Origin: Candidatus Altimarinota bacterium
GTDB taxonomy: Bacteria; Patescibacteriota; Gracilibacteria; UBA1369; UM-FILTER-53-11
DNA length: 64,000 bases
Reading direction: 5' to 3'
NCBI GenBank assembly: GCA_018061065.1
Contig: JAGOUV010000002.1
Span: 5,111 to 69,110, forward strand
The position numbers and the translations under genes are program-made. This document shows, piece by piece, positions 34,307 through 42,398 of this stretch; within the stretch, counting starts at the first letter, position 1; every line of letters begins with the position of its first letter. The notes beneath the pieces are model-generated. The model was not told the origin of the DNA, ran no database searches, and saw only the letters and a program-made list of their open reading frames with translations.

Positions 34307-35593
34307 TTATATTGTTAGTCGTAGTTCTATCGATCGAGCATGGGCGTCGAGTCCTTCCGCATGCGCAATAGTTATCGCTGAAGGTCCTATTTTTTGAACG
34401 CCTTTTCTTGTTACGGATTGAAACTGAAGCATCTTTCCAAATGAACTTACTGATAGGGGGCTAAACATTTTTGAAAATCCTGCGGTGGGTAGTGTGTGAT
34501 TTGCTCCCGTGATGTAATCACCTAGTGGCTCACAGGTATACGGTCCGATAAAAACAGAGCCTGCGTTATTCACCAATCTTGCAAAGCGTTCGTTGTTCGT
34601 ATCGAGCATCAACTCTAAATGTTCTGGTCCATACTCGTTGATAATCTCAAGTGCTTCGCGCTCGTTTTTTACAAGCACCGCCACACTATTTTTGAGCGCC
34701 TCATTGACGAGCACTTTGCGTTTCAACTTTGTGCACTGTGTCTCAATCTCCGCCTGCACACATTCTATAAATGATGCGCTAAAGCTAATTAACAGCGCCT
34801 GCGACGTAGTTCCATGCTCAAGCTGTGAGAGTAGATCTGCCGCTACAAAATCAGGACGTGCGAGATCGCCCGCTACCACTGCAACCTCCGACGGCCCCGC
34901 GGGCATGTCGATATCCACCTCGCCATAGAGCATCATTTTCGCGGTTGCTACATACTGATTTCCAGGCCCTACAATTTTATACACCTTTGGGATTGTTTGC
35001 GTGCCATAAGCCATAGCGGCAATTGCCTGTGCGCCACCGACTTTAAAAATTCTCGTAACTCCGCAGAGGTAGGCAGCAGCTAATGTTGCATCAGAGATCA
35101 TGCCATTTTTTTCTGGAGGCACACACATAATAATTTCTTTGCAACCTGCAAGCCGTGCAGGAATGGCGAGCATCATAACGGTAGAAGGATACGCAGCAAG
35201 TCCACCGGGCACATAAAGTCCCACTTTTTCAATTGGTCGGAATTCTCTCCAGACCTTTACTCCCGGGGATGTTTCCACGGGTGCCTCTTGTTTAGAAAAG
35301 GTTGTTGCGTGGAATTGTGTAATCATTTTTTTTGCCTTTTTGAGCGCAGTGATGAGCTCAGGTGAACAGCGTTTTATCGCATCTATATATTCTTTTTTTG
35401 TTACTTGTAGATTTTTAAGTGCCGCTCCATCAAGCTCTTGAGTTAATTCAAATAGGGTCTTATCTCCCTCTTTTTTTACTCGTTCAATAATAGTAGAGAC
35501 GCGCGCCTGAACAGTAGTAGGGGAACTTCGTTGTGCACGCAGAAGAATGATTATTTCTTCAACTGATTGTTTTGAAGTTGTTACGATTTGCAT
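34307..35593 (-). CDS. hisD: Histidinol dehydrogenase
   Basis: A 428-residue zinc enzyme for the last two oxidations of histidine synthesis. Motifs: GLYVPGGLAAYPSTVMMLAI, KVGGAQAIAAMAYGT, VGPGNQYVATAK, DMPAGPSEVAVVAG, LSQLEHGTTSQALLIS and EYGPEHLELM, covering the catalytic His/Glu and zinc ligands. Normal length. Overlaps hisG by 13 nt. Confidence 0.96.
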   Translation of the reverse strand: MQIVTTSKQSVEEIIILLRAQRSSPTTVQARVSTIIERVKKEGDKTLFELTQELDGAALKNLQVTKKEYIDAIKRCSPELITALKKAKKMITQFHATTFSKQEAPVETSPGVKVWREFRPIEKVGLYVPGGLAAYPSTVMMLAIPARLAGCKEIIMCVPPEKNGMISDATLAAAYLCGVTRIFKVGGAQAIAAMAYGTQTIPKVYKIVGPGNQYVATAKMMLYGEVDIDMPAGPSEVAVVAGDLARPDFVAADLLSQLEHGTTSQALLISFSASFIECVQAEIETQCTKLKRKVLVNEALKNSVAVLVKNEREALEIINEYGPEHLELMLDTNNERFARLVNNAGSVFIGPYTCEPLGDYITGANHTLPTAGFSKMFSPLSVSSFGKMLQFQSVTRKGVQKIGPSAITIAHAEGLDAHARSIELRLTI

Positions 35594-36168
35594 ATAAGTG
35601 ATTGAGAAGTGACAGGACTTTTTATTAGAACCGCTTGTGAGATAAAGATTGTCTCGATGGGTTGTAAATTATTTTTTCTAAGTGTGGTACCACTTTGAGT
35701 CAGATCGCACACCGCATCAGCAAGCCCTAAAGAAGGCGCAATCTCAACTGAACCATTGAGGGGAATGAGTAAGGCGTATATTCTTTTTTCTTTCAAGTAT
35801 TGCTGAAGAAGTCGTGGGTAACTTGTTGCAATACGTTTGCCGCTGAGCATTTCAATTGAGGTGAGTTCACCGTTTATGGGTGTTGCAATAACTAATCTGC
35901 ATCCGCCAAATGGTAATTTTTCTTGGATAGGTAAGAGTGATCCTTGTTCCTGTAAAACATTTTCTCCCACAATGCCAAAATCTGCTGAGCCGTTTTCTAC
36001 TAATTGTGGAATATCATCATCTCGCACAAATAAGACCTCAATGCCGCGCAGCAGGTCAGTAACGATCAGCTCATTTTCATTGCGTTGAAGCAGAATACCC
36101 AGCGTGGCTAGATAGGAGATGCTTGCCTCAGAGAGACGTCCCTTGTTTTGTAGCGCGATACGAATCAT
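35581..36168 (-). CDS. hisG: ATP phosphoribosyltransferase, short form
   Basis: A 195-residue short-form HisG (HisG_S) catalysing the first step. Motifs: IRIALQNKGRLSEASISYLA, NGSADFGIVGENVL, and the PRPP-binding DAVCDLTQSGTTLRKNNL (~150-167). It lacks the C-terminal regulatory domain of long HisG; short forms normally need the HisRS-like HisZ subunit, which is not in this operon or window. First structural gene after the leader terminator, ATG at 36168. Confidence 0.94.
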   Translation of the reverse strand: MIRIALQNKGRLSEASISYLATLGILLQRNENELIVTDLLRGIEVLFVRDDDIPQLVENGSADFGIVGENVLQEQGSLLPIQEKLPFGGCRLVIATPINGELTSIEMLSGKRIATSYPRLLQQYLKEKRIYALLIPLNGSVEIAPSLGLADAVCDLTQSGTTLRKNNLQPIETIFISQAVLIKSPVTSQSLICKS

Positions 36169-36180
36169 AAAAAAGATAAT

Positions 36181-36207
36181 AAAAAACCCGACAGGTAGTG
36201 TGTCGGG
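36181..36207 (-). terminator. hisG: Leader terminator of the his operon (attenuator stem 3:4)
   Basis: On the minus strand CCCGACA (36207-36201) and TGTCGGG (36193-36187) form a 7-bp GC-rich stem with a 7-nt loop, followed by six T. It lies between the leader ORF and hisG, 13 nt before the hisG start. Position and form are those of an attenuator terminator rather than the end of a gene. Confidence 0.75.
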
Positions 36208-36236
36208 ATAAAAGGTGGGGTGAGTTATTCTTAGAA

Positions 36237-36326
36237 TCAGCTCGCGACCAACAAGTACCCGTTCCCACGATGATGTGGTTGAGCAGCCGTTATTGGACGA
36301 GTTGATGGTAAGAAGAGGGAGTTCAT
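36237..36326 (-). CDS. hisL: Putative his leader peptide (29 aa)
   Basis: ATG at 36326 to TGA at 36239-36237. Residues 18-19 are consecutive His codons CAT CAT (36275-36270), then ten more codons. It starts about 20 nt after the predicted transcription start. RNA segment CCAATAA (36296-36290) can pair with TTGTTGG (36254-36248), and TTGTTGG's last six can pair with CCGACA of the terminator. A ribosome paused at the His pair would therefore favour the antiterminator. Only two His codons, as with the two Trp codons of E. coli trpL. Inferred from layout; no homologue recognised. Confidence 0.5.
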   Translation of the reverse strand: MNSLFLPSTRPITAAQPHHRGNGYLLVAS

Positions 36327-36350
36327 AGTGTTTTAACGTAGTAAAACACT
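36327..36350. repeat. Perfect inverted repeat at the his transcript 5' end
   Basis: AGTGTTTTA (36327-36335) and TAAAACACT (36342-36350) form a 9-bp perfect inverted repeat with a 6-nt centre. It spans from the predicted transcription start to the base before the leader ATG. It may be a 5' stem in the RNA or a repressor site in the DNA. Confidence 0.5.
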
Positions 36351-36381
36351 AGCATACTAGCACGCAGCAAAATATTGTCAA
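36347..36381 (-). promoter_or_regulatory. his operon promoter with overlapping TrpR-like operator
   Basis: Minus strand: perfect -35 TTGACA (36381-36376), 16-bp spacer, extended -10 TGC-TAGTAT (36362-36354). Overlapping the -10 is GTGCTAGTATGCTAGTG (36363-36347), with two CTAGT half-site cores spaced as in the E. coli trp operator GTACTAGTTAACTAGTAC (12-13 of 18 positions shared depending on alignment of the last base). CTAG is rare in bacterial DNA, so two copies here are notable. The candidate regulator is YerC or TrpR, both encoded in this window. Confidence 0.55.
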
Positions 36382-36411
36382 TTAATTTATTTCCTCACCT
36401 TGAAATGGGAC

Positions 36412-36879
36412 TTAAAAGGGGAATGTTCCGTTGGTGTCCATCTTTACAAATTTCACACCGATATTTTCTGCAAATTCACCGTCGGTTAGGCGGTCGCCGC
36501 ACATAAAAGAACCTTCAAAATCGATTGAGTTCGTTTTTAGAAAATCATCTACGAGCCCTGTTTTTGGTTTACGGCATGTGCAGTGTGCCTCGGGGAGATG
36601 CGGACAGATAAATACTTTTTCAAAGGCGATACCTTCTGTTGCCAGTATAGTGAGGAAACGATCATGGGGGATTTGAAATGCTTCAAGGGGGAATTCATCT
36701 GATCCGATGCCATCCTGGTTACTTATGAGAATGAGCTTAAATCCATCGCTCTGTAATTTTTTCAAACCAGAAATAGCATTTGGTAAAATAAGTAGTCGCT
36801 CAAGTGAATCAATGCGAAAATTATCTTGTGGCTCAAAGATAAGTGTTCCGTCGCGATCCAGAAAGGCGTACTTTTGCAT
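36412..36879 (-). CDS. Histidinol-phosphate phosphatase (HAD, HisB-N type)
   Basis: A 155-residue HAD phosphatase very like the N-terminal half of E. coli HisB: nucleophile motif FLDRDGTLIFEPQDNF (DxDGT), ISNQDGIGSDEFP, zinc loop CPHLPEAHCTCRKPKTGLV (~91-109) and GDRLTDGEFAENIGVKF. It removes phosphate from histidinol phosphate, supplying the one step missing from the operon. ATG at 36879 is 7 nt after TGC-TATACT, so it is probably leaderless; a GTG at 36882 is less likely. It lies just upstream of the his promoter on the same strand but has its own promoter. Confidence 0.9.
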   Translation of the reverse strand: MQKYAFLDRDGTLIFEPQDNFRIDSLERLLILPNAISGLKKLQSDGFKLILISNQDGIGSDEFPLEAFQIPHDRFLTILATEGIAFEKVFICPHLPEAHCTCRKPKTGLVDDFLKTNSIDFEGSFMCGDRLTDGEFAENIGVKFVKMDTNGTFPF

Positions 36880-36886
36880 CACCTAT

Positions 36887-36895
36887 AGTATAGCA
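36887..36895 (-). promoter_or_regulatory. Extended -10 promoter of the histidinol-phosphatase gene
   Basis: Minus-strand TGC-TATACT ends 7 nt before the ATG at 36879, overlapping the region between the pilus operon's last gene and this gene. Implies a leaderless transcript. Confidence 0.55.
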
Positions 36896-36898
36896 AAT

Positions 36899-38023
36899 CT
36901 AAAAGCCGAATGCTGCTGGCGGACGAAGTGAATTTTGATTAGGACGCAGATCGCGAATTGGGGAGTTGTTTGCGTCAGCAGTGCGGTACAGTGCAAAGTT
37001 GAAGACCGGCAAGAAGCGATCTCTATCCAAGATCAAATCAATACTTTGCTTAGTAGCTCCGATCAGCGCAGATGCGCTAATATGGATGTTGGGCAAGGTG
37101 AGCTTTTTGTCTCCTGCAGCAACAACACGATATTTTATTTTTGAAATTTTTACGCGATTCTCAAATGAAAGTGTGCTGTCATCGGGAGCAATAAATTCTG
37201 GATTAATATAGTTACTTAGAATCAAGAAGTTATTTGTATGCTCGTCTAGGAATTGTTTGATCGTATAATCCGGCTTCACGAGAGTTGTGTCCGCCTGTCG
37301 ATCAAAGTACTGTGCATTCTGCCAACAATCGGGGTCTTGTGTAGTAGTAATACATGCGGGATCAGCTTGAGTGACAATCGGTGGGTTAGCTCCTGGCTGT
37401 GTAGCTGGTGAAAACTCATTGATAACCTCAAATTTCGTCTGATCACCGGCTATTTTTGTTCCAAAAAGTTTCCAACGCAACACGTCAAAATCTCCGATAC
37501 GCGCCAGTTTTTCTGGATTGTTTTCTATTAAGCGTTGCAGTGCCTGACTGATATCCGTAGGAAGATAATACTCCACGGTAAAGTCTTCCACTGCGCCTGT
37601 TGTCTCATCAAAAAGGGGAATGACCACTGATTCATTGAGTCCCAGCTCGGCAAAAGATTCTTCATTAAATTCATTATTTGCTTGCTCGGGACAGTTGCCG
37701 TACTCGTCCGCCGGTACACACTGACCAGTTGCATGAATTTCATAGTTGTATTTTGTGCTTGCAGACAAAAGCGCTTGATCCTGACCATCTTCTTCGTATC
37801 CGGGCTTGTGATCACTCACCGCTACCAATGCACGTTCTATGCCACCTTCTGCGGCATACCATGCCTTTGTTTGTTCCAGTAATAGACGACTGTCTTTTAC
37901 TGTTCCCAACAGCAATTCACTCACGCCCAAGGTAAGGGTCATAAGAATTCCCATGATCACAAGGGCGATCAAGAGTGCGCTACCGCGGCGATGATTTGCA
38001 GTATGATTCATATTAGTAATCAA
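36899..38023 (-). CDS. PilX-like minor pilin/assembly protein
   Basis: A 374-residue protein with the PilX N-terminal pattern: basic stretch then GSALLIALVIMGILMTLTLG (~14-33) and the conserved KAWYAAEGGIERAL (~49-62) that follows the helix in PilX_N proteins. The ~300-residue C-terminal part is mixed beta and unrecognised. Minor pilins of this type prime or decorate type IV pili. Overlaps the preceding pilin gene by 4 nt; last gene of the pilus operon. Confidence 0.72.
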   Translation of the reverse strand: MITNMNHTANHRRGSALLIALVIMGILMTLTLGVSELLLGTVKDSRLLLEQTKAWYAAEGGIERALVAVSDHKPGYEEDGQDQALLSASTKYNYEIHATGQCVPADEYGNCPEQANNEFNEESFAELGLNESVVIPLFDETTGAVEDFTVEYYLPTDISQALQRLIENNPEKLARIGDFDVLRWKLFGTKIAGDQTKFEVINEFSPATQPGANPPIVTQADPACITTTQDPDCWQNAQYFDRQADTTLVKPDYTIKQFLDEHTNNFLILSNYINPEFIAPDDSTLSFENRVKISKIKYRVVAAGDKKLTLPNIHISASALIGATKQSIDLILDRDRFLPVFNFALYRTADANNSPIRDLRPNQNSLRPPAAFGF

Positions 38024-38748
38024 GCTTCTGGAAGATTTACCGAATAGAGTGAGCGCGTTCCGTATGAACGTGACGAGTAGGTAGTTTTGTACTCCACTTC
38101 TTGTTTTGGAATTTTCACTTTAATGCCAATCGATGGCTGCCACTGAACTCCCGTATTAACTGCGTTTTCACGATCGTAGGGATTGAGGCGAGGGAAGACA
38201 TCAAAGGTTACCTGTTCCAATTTGACCGCAGAAGAAGTGAGATTCACCCATGCGGAATCTTGGCCTGATGATGAGGAAATCCAGCTCAATCCGTCAGTTG
38301 AACGCGTCTGTTCTTGTCGTTGTAATTTTTTAGGTGCATCTACCTCATCTGTCGTATCGCCAAAGCGGTACAGCGTGCGGGTCAGTGTTCCATCTGGTAA
38401 TTTTTTTACAAATGCTAGGACATTTACTTCGGTCGATAACTCTGAGTTTTCTGCGTTGGGAGAGCAGTCTGCATCGGAGAGTTCTACACCGTGTTGGCGT
38501 GCATATTCTGTGCCTGCGTTAGGACTAATACATGAAAAGTCGAGCAAGCTGTTGCGTGCTTCGTCGGCAATGATATCAAAGACATGGCGCACTTCTCGGT
38601 ATGTTTTTTGTGCCTCGTTTGCGCGGCGATTAGCACTTACCAAGCCAATATATGACTGTCCTGAAAGTCCAATAAATATAATAAAAATACTGATCGCGAT
38701 GAGCATCTCGATGAGCGTAAAACCTTTATGGGAGATAATAGCTTTCAT
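38020..38748 (-). CDS. PilW-like minor prepilin
   Basis: A 242-residue type IV prepilin-like protein. The processing site and helix HKGFTLIEMLIAISIFIIFI (~7-26) are canonical: Gly before Phe, Glu at +5. Its C-terminal domain is polar with Cys pairs (FSCISP, DADCSP). Length and position after the PilV-like gene suggest PilW/GspJ. Processing needs a prepilin peptidase, not found in the window. Confidence 0.78.
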   Translation of the reverse strand: MKAIISHKGFTLIEMLIAISIFIIFIGLSGQSYIGLVSANRRANEAQKTYREVRHVFDIIADEARNSLLDFSCISPNAGTEYARQHGVELSDADCSPNAENSELSTEVNVLAFVKKLPDGTLTRTLYRFGDTTDEVDAPKKLQRQEQTRSTDGLSWISSSSGQDSAWVNLTSSAVKLEQVTFDVFPRLNPYDRENAVNTGVQWQPSIGIKVKIPKQEVEYKTTYSSRSYGTRSLYSVNLPEA

Positions 38749-38755
38749 TTTGTTT

Positions 38756-39331
38756 TTAGAGGGGACCTTTGCGCCAGTCAGATAAAATAGTTTCGAGCGT
38801 CACCGTCGTTTCTTTGCCACGATTGGTGTACTTCACCTCACTGATCACGTGCATGAGCTCTGCAGGAGGAGTGGCATTTTCCGGCGCAGGCAAAGCGCCT
38901 TCTGCCGCAGGTGTCACGGGCTCGGGAAGAGCCGGTGCCTCAGGAGTTTCGTATGAGATCGTGATTGTTCGTCTAAAACGTTCACTCTCATCCGGCGTGC
39001 CTACATCAAGTGTCCATGGTGGCGTACCTTCCTGTCTTCCTAAGGGATCAACCGTAGTAACTACATAGGTTCCTTCGTCCAATCCGGTATCCCACGATCG
39101 GTTTTGCAGCCAGTTTGAATCGCGCTTGTTGCGAACAATTTCTAAACCTTCTTCTGCCAAATGATATGCGGCAAATTGATTGTGAGTCACATCGCTCAAT
39201 TTAATTGAGCCCTGCGTAAGCTCCGCAGTTGCCGTGATTACCAACGCAATCACCGCGATACCGATGAGTGTCTCGATGAGCGTGAAGCCACGGGCGTGGT
39301 TAGTAGTTAGTAGTTGGTAGTTAAATTTCAT
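38756..39331 (-). CDS. PilV/GspI-like minor prepilin
   Basis: A 191-residue prepilin with cleavage/helix motif ARGFTLIETLIGIAVIALVI (~13-32), then AAYHLAEEGLEIVRNKRDSN (~50-69), the pattern that follows the helix in PilV/GspI. A Pro/Ala/Glu-rich insert (~135-160) is low complexity. Starts by overlapping the FimT/GspH-like gene by 4 nt. Confidence 0.78.
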   Translation of the reverse strand: MKFNYQLLTTNHARGFTLIETLIGIAVIALVITATAELTQGSIKLSDVTHNQFAAYHLAEEGLEIVRNKRDSNWLQNRSWDTGLDEGTYVVTTVDPLGRQEGTPPWTLDVGTPDESERFRRTITISYETPEAPALPEPVTPAAEGALPAPENATPPAELMHVISEVKYTNRGKETTVTLETILSDWRKGPL

Positions 39332-39891
39332 GGTGTTGATTCTTGGCTTACAGTACAGCTTCCCGCCTCAGTATTGGGCGTGCTTTTTTCAATCGTTTCA
39401 CTGGCGGCACTGATAGAAACTTGTCGGCAGCGCACTTGAGATCCGCGTTGAATTTTCAACATAACATCCAAAACATCAGCAGGATTTTCCAATTTTAATT
39501 TTCCTTCCGGCGGAACAAACCACACAATTATTTCAGTATCCCGCGTATCAGCATTCATATACATTTGATCCACACTAATATCTGGCGGCCATGACATAGG
39601 CACGATTCTTTTATTTGCGGAATCGACTTCACAGATGCGTTGTCTCTGTATATAGGGCACATATACCATCTGTGGATATTCACCTGTCTTAAAACGCATG
39701 CCAATACAATTGGCTTGTGTCTGAGCCTCTGCGCGTAGGGTGTGGAATTGTGCGACCACTTTATCCGCTTGCAAATCAATCGCCATGTTTACTCGAATCA
39801 GCCCATAAGCGCCAACCGCCATTGTCGCCAAAATGGCAATAACAGTGATGACGATGAGGATCTCAATAAGGGTAAATCCATGACGTTTCAT
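39328..39891 (-). CDS. FimT/GspH-like prepilin
   Basis: A 187-residue prepilin with KRHGFTLIEILIVITVIAIL at the very N-terminus (residues 2-21), needing only a 5-residue leader to be removed. The following helix and AQFHTLRAEAQTQANCIGMR resemble FimT/GspH. Three nt after pilC. Could alternatively be the main pilin, since no other major pilin is visible. Confidence 0.78.
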   Translation of the reverse strand: MKRHGFTLIEILIVITVIAILATMAVGAYGLIRVNMAIDLQADKVVAQFHTLRAEAQTQANCIGMRFKTGEYPQMVYVPYIQRQRICEVDSANKRIVPMSWPPDISVDQMYMNADTRDTEIIVWFVPPEGKLKLENPADVLDVMLKIQRGSQVRCRQVSISAASETIEKSTPNTEAGSCTVSQESTP

Positions 39892-39893
39892 AT

Positions 39894-41090
39894 TTATTGT
39901 ACGGTTTGTGCGAGATTGAAAATCGGTGAAAGAATTGCGATGGCAAAAAATGCGACCGCCACACCAATCACCAAAATCATCAATGGCCCAAGTACCGTGG
40001 TAAGTTGCTTCAATGTGTTATCAATTTCACGCTGATAGTGAACTCCCACTTTGAGCGAAATTTCTCCAATGGTTGCGGACTGTTCTGCAATCGCGATCAT
40101 ATTGGAAACCGTTTCAGGGAAGAGAAAGGGCGCACGTAACAGCGTCAGAGAGAGCGGCTCACCCATCTGTACACTGGCGAGTGCCTCATATGTTTTATGT
40201 CGATACACCTCATTTCCAATGGTATTAGCAACGTACTCAAGTGCCTTGTTAATCGGAAGGCCACTTTCTACGAGTAATCCCAGCGAATCCACAAAGCGCA
40301 AAACATATACGGATCTCAAAAGTCGTCCGATAATAGGAATGCGCAACTTGTGAAAATCCCATGAGAAACGTCCTTCATCAGAGTGTGTATAAACGTGAAA
40401 TCCGATAATCGCAAAAATAATCAGAATGAAAATCACCCACCAATAGTGAGTAAACCACACGCTTGCTCCAATGAAAATTTTCGTCAGAGTTGGCTGTTGT
40501 ATTGCATTTTCAGCAAAGAGTGTTTGCATGCGAGGGACGACGAGTCCTAAAATCACTGCGATACTTGCGAACAGCGCAATCAAAACGGCGACCGGATAAA
40601 TCATCGCACCGATCAAACGTGAGCGTAGACCATCTTGTCGTTCAATATTTCCTGCAATCTTAAAAAGTGACTGTTCCAAATTTCCCGTAGCTTCTGAAGA
40701 GCGAATAATGCCGCGTTCAGAATCAGAAAAAACATCGGGAAAACGCTCAAGTGTCTGTGAGAATTGTTTTCCATGTTCTAGCTCGTAAGCGATAGTCGCA
40801 ATCACACGGCGAAGACGCTGATTTTCTGTTTTAGTACGCAAAATCTTAACCGATTGCACGAGCGAAATACCTGCACGAATCATCGTAGCAAGGAGCTCAA
40901 AAAAGTATCCACGTTCTTTGAGTGGAATACTGGAACGATCGATCAAAAAATCATTCACCTTTTGTGCAAATGTTCTGTGCGAGCGATCAGTTACACCGTA
41001 AATGAACTCATCATTGACCGTCTGTGACTGGACCTTTGAGAGTAATGCGGCGAGCTTTTGTGATTGTTTTTCATTTTGCAGTGCATCCAT
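39894..41090 (-). CDS. pilC: Type IV pilus inner-membrane platform protein PilC
   Basis: A 398-residue T2SS-F/PilC protein: two homologous cytoplasmic helical domains, each followed by membrane helices (three in total, near ~170, ~220 and ~375). The first repeat shows LIDRSSIPLKERGYFFELLA and the second FVDSLGLLVESGLPINKALE. PilC couples the pilus to its motor ATPase. PilB/PilT and PilM are not encoded nearby. Overlaps nothing; 2-3 nt gaps on both sides. Confidence 0.92.
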   Translation of the reverse strand: MDALQNEKQSQKLAALLSKVQSQTVNDEFIYGVTDRSHRTFAQKVNDFLIDRSSIPLKERGYFFELLATMIRAGISLVQSVKILRTKTENQRLRRVIATIAYELEHGKQFSQTLERFPDVFSDSERGIIRSSEATGNLEQSLFKIAGNIERQDGLRSRLIGAMIYPVAVLIALFASIAVILGLVVPRMQTLFAENAIQQPTLTKIFIGASVWFTHYWWVIFILIIFAIIGFHVYTHSDEGRFSWDFHKLRIPIIGRLLRSVYVLRFVDSLGLLVESGLPINKALEYVANTIGNEVYRHKTYEALASVQMGEPLSLTLLRAPFLFPETVSNMIAIAEQSATIGEISLKVGVHYQREIDNTLKQLTTVLGPLMILVIGVAVAFFAIAILSPIFNLAQTVQ

Positions 41091-41092
41091 AA

Positions 41093-41629
41093 TTACAAGT
41101 CTCTAGTTCTATAAAAACTGTGCATGGTGATATTTAAATTTACCAACTCAAGTCCCGCAGCGGTGACCGTGCGTGAGACTGATGCATTTTGTACAATAAA
41201 GAGACGAGGATTCTGCTCAACATATTTCAAGAAGCGAATCAGATTCTCATAAGGTCCCTGGAATCCAGCACTGATGCTGATTGACGGAACGCCTGCATTT
41301 TTTTGAAGTGAAAACGTCAACGCATTAAACGTAACCTGAGAGGTTTTTGCGAGGCGATTGATGTCATTAATAAGGGCTTCCTGCTGCAGTGTATCAGGAA
41401 TCTTGCTCGCCAACTCCTGTTCTTCAATTTCACTCAATACCTGACTTGTTTCATTTGAACCGCTGCTTGCGGTGATAGTATTGATTTCCTCCTGCAACGC
41501 ATCTACCCGTGATGCAAGATCGCTGTGGTCACTGCGTGCGGGGCTCGTATGAAATAGGAGCACAATGAGTGTTGCAAATAGTACGAGTCCGGCGACAAAG
41601 CTTGGTTGTATTTTTTTCTCTGAGTACAT
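41093..41629 (-). CDS. PilO-like pilus alignment protein
   Basis: A 178-residue bitopic membrane protein: short cytoplasmic N-terminus, one helix (VAGLVLFATLIVLLF, ~12-26), coiled coil (~35-85) and a ferredoxin-like domain with GPYENLIRFLKYVEQNPRLF, the PilO signature region. It partners the PilN-like protein encoded just upstream. Confidence 0.78.
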   Translation of the reverse strand: MYSEKKIQPSFVAGLVLFATLIVLLFHTSPARSDHSDLASRVDALQEEINTITASSGSNETSQVLSEIEEQELASKIPDTLQQEALINDINRLAKTSQVTFNALTFSLQKNAGVPSISISAGFQGPYENLIRFLKYVEQNPRLFIVQNASVSRTVTAAGLELVNLNITMHSFYRTRDL

Positions 41630-41639
41630 AGTGTTTGTT

Positions 41640-42350
41640 TTATTTTGGCTGAGCGGGAGCTACCGGTGTCGGTGTGCTCTGCTGGCTTGCTGGATTTTTT
41701 ATTTTTTGTGTTGCTGGAGTAGTTGGTGTTGTCGTAGCTGCGGGCGTTGTTGCCTCGGCCGGTACTGAGAAGTCAGTTAAGTTATCTGGTGTCAGTGCAT
41801 CTTTCAAGAAATTCATGTTCATAGAAAATGAGATCACCGTAGCACCCTCAACCGTTAAACTTCGTGTAATAGAAGGCACAAATACATTCTTAAATGACGG
41901 ATCACTTGAAAATGCGCTAATCACATCTGCAACATCTTTAAACGCATCACCACTTTCTGGACGTGTCATCGCATTGAGCGTGAGACGACCATCAGTTGTA
42001 CCATTATAGGTACGCACAATAATGACGGGCTGTTGCGTATCAGGTGTCTTAGGAATTGTTCGATCAATGCGTTCAGCAATGCGTGACCACTCGATACTCG
42101 ATTCTTTCAGATCATCCAATTTTGCTTTTACCTCCAAAGCCTTTGCACGCTTGCTCTCACGAGTCTGTGAGGCACTTGGCGTAATGAGCTCTTTTTTCTG
42201 ACCTTCTAAAGCCGTAATTTTATTTTCGAGCTGTGTTTTACTAATTTGATAATAGGCAGAAAATGCACTCACGACCACGAACGCTACCGCGGCAATAATG
42301 AGAATGCGTGGCTGTGCTGTACTTTGTGTTGGTGTTTCTTGTGATATCAT
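41640..42350 (-). CDS. PilN-like pilus alignment protein
   Basis: A 236-residue bitopic protein with one helix (ILIIAAVAFVVVSAFSAYYQ, ~16-35), a coiled coil (~36-80) and a globular domain, then a Thr/Pro/Ala-rich tail of about 40 residues. Position before PilO and PilC and the topology point to PilN, but the N-terminal INLLP motif that binds PilM is missing, and no pilM lies upstream. First gene of the pilus operon, with a strong promoter at 42368-42396. Confidence 0.62.
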   Translation of the reverse strand: MISQETPTQSTAQPRILIIAAVAFVVVSAFSAYYQISKTQLENKITALEGQKKELITPSASQTRESKRAKALEVKAKLDDLKESSIEWSRIAERIDRTIPKTPDTQQPVIIVRTYNGTTDGRLTLNAMTRPESGDAFKDVADVISAFSSDPSFKNVFVPSITRSLTVEGATVISFSMNMNFLKDALTPDNLTDFSVPAEATTPAATTTPTTPATQKIKNPASQQSTPTPVAPAQPK

Positions 42351-42367
42351 AGTAATTGAATCGTATT

Positions 42368-42396
42368 ATTGTACCATTTTTACCTAATTGAATCAA
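42368..42396 (-). promoter_or_regulatory. Promoter of the type IV pilus operon
   Basis: Minus-strand -35 TTGATT (42396-42391), 17-bp spacer, extended -10 TGG-TACAAT (ending 42368). The first pilus gene starts 17 nt downstream at 42350. Confidence 0.65.
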
Positions 42397-42398
42397 GC

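Noticed and set aside
36181-36340. T-box riboswitch before the his operon
   Set aside because: The leader is short and lacks the conserved AGGGTGGnACCGCG T-box sequence and a specifier stem; the short ORF with His codons explains it better.
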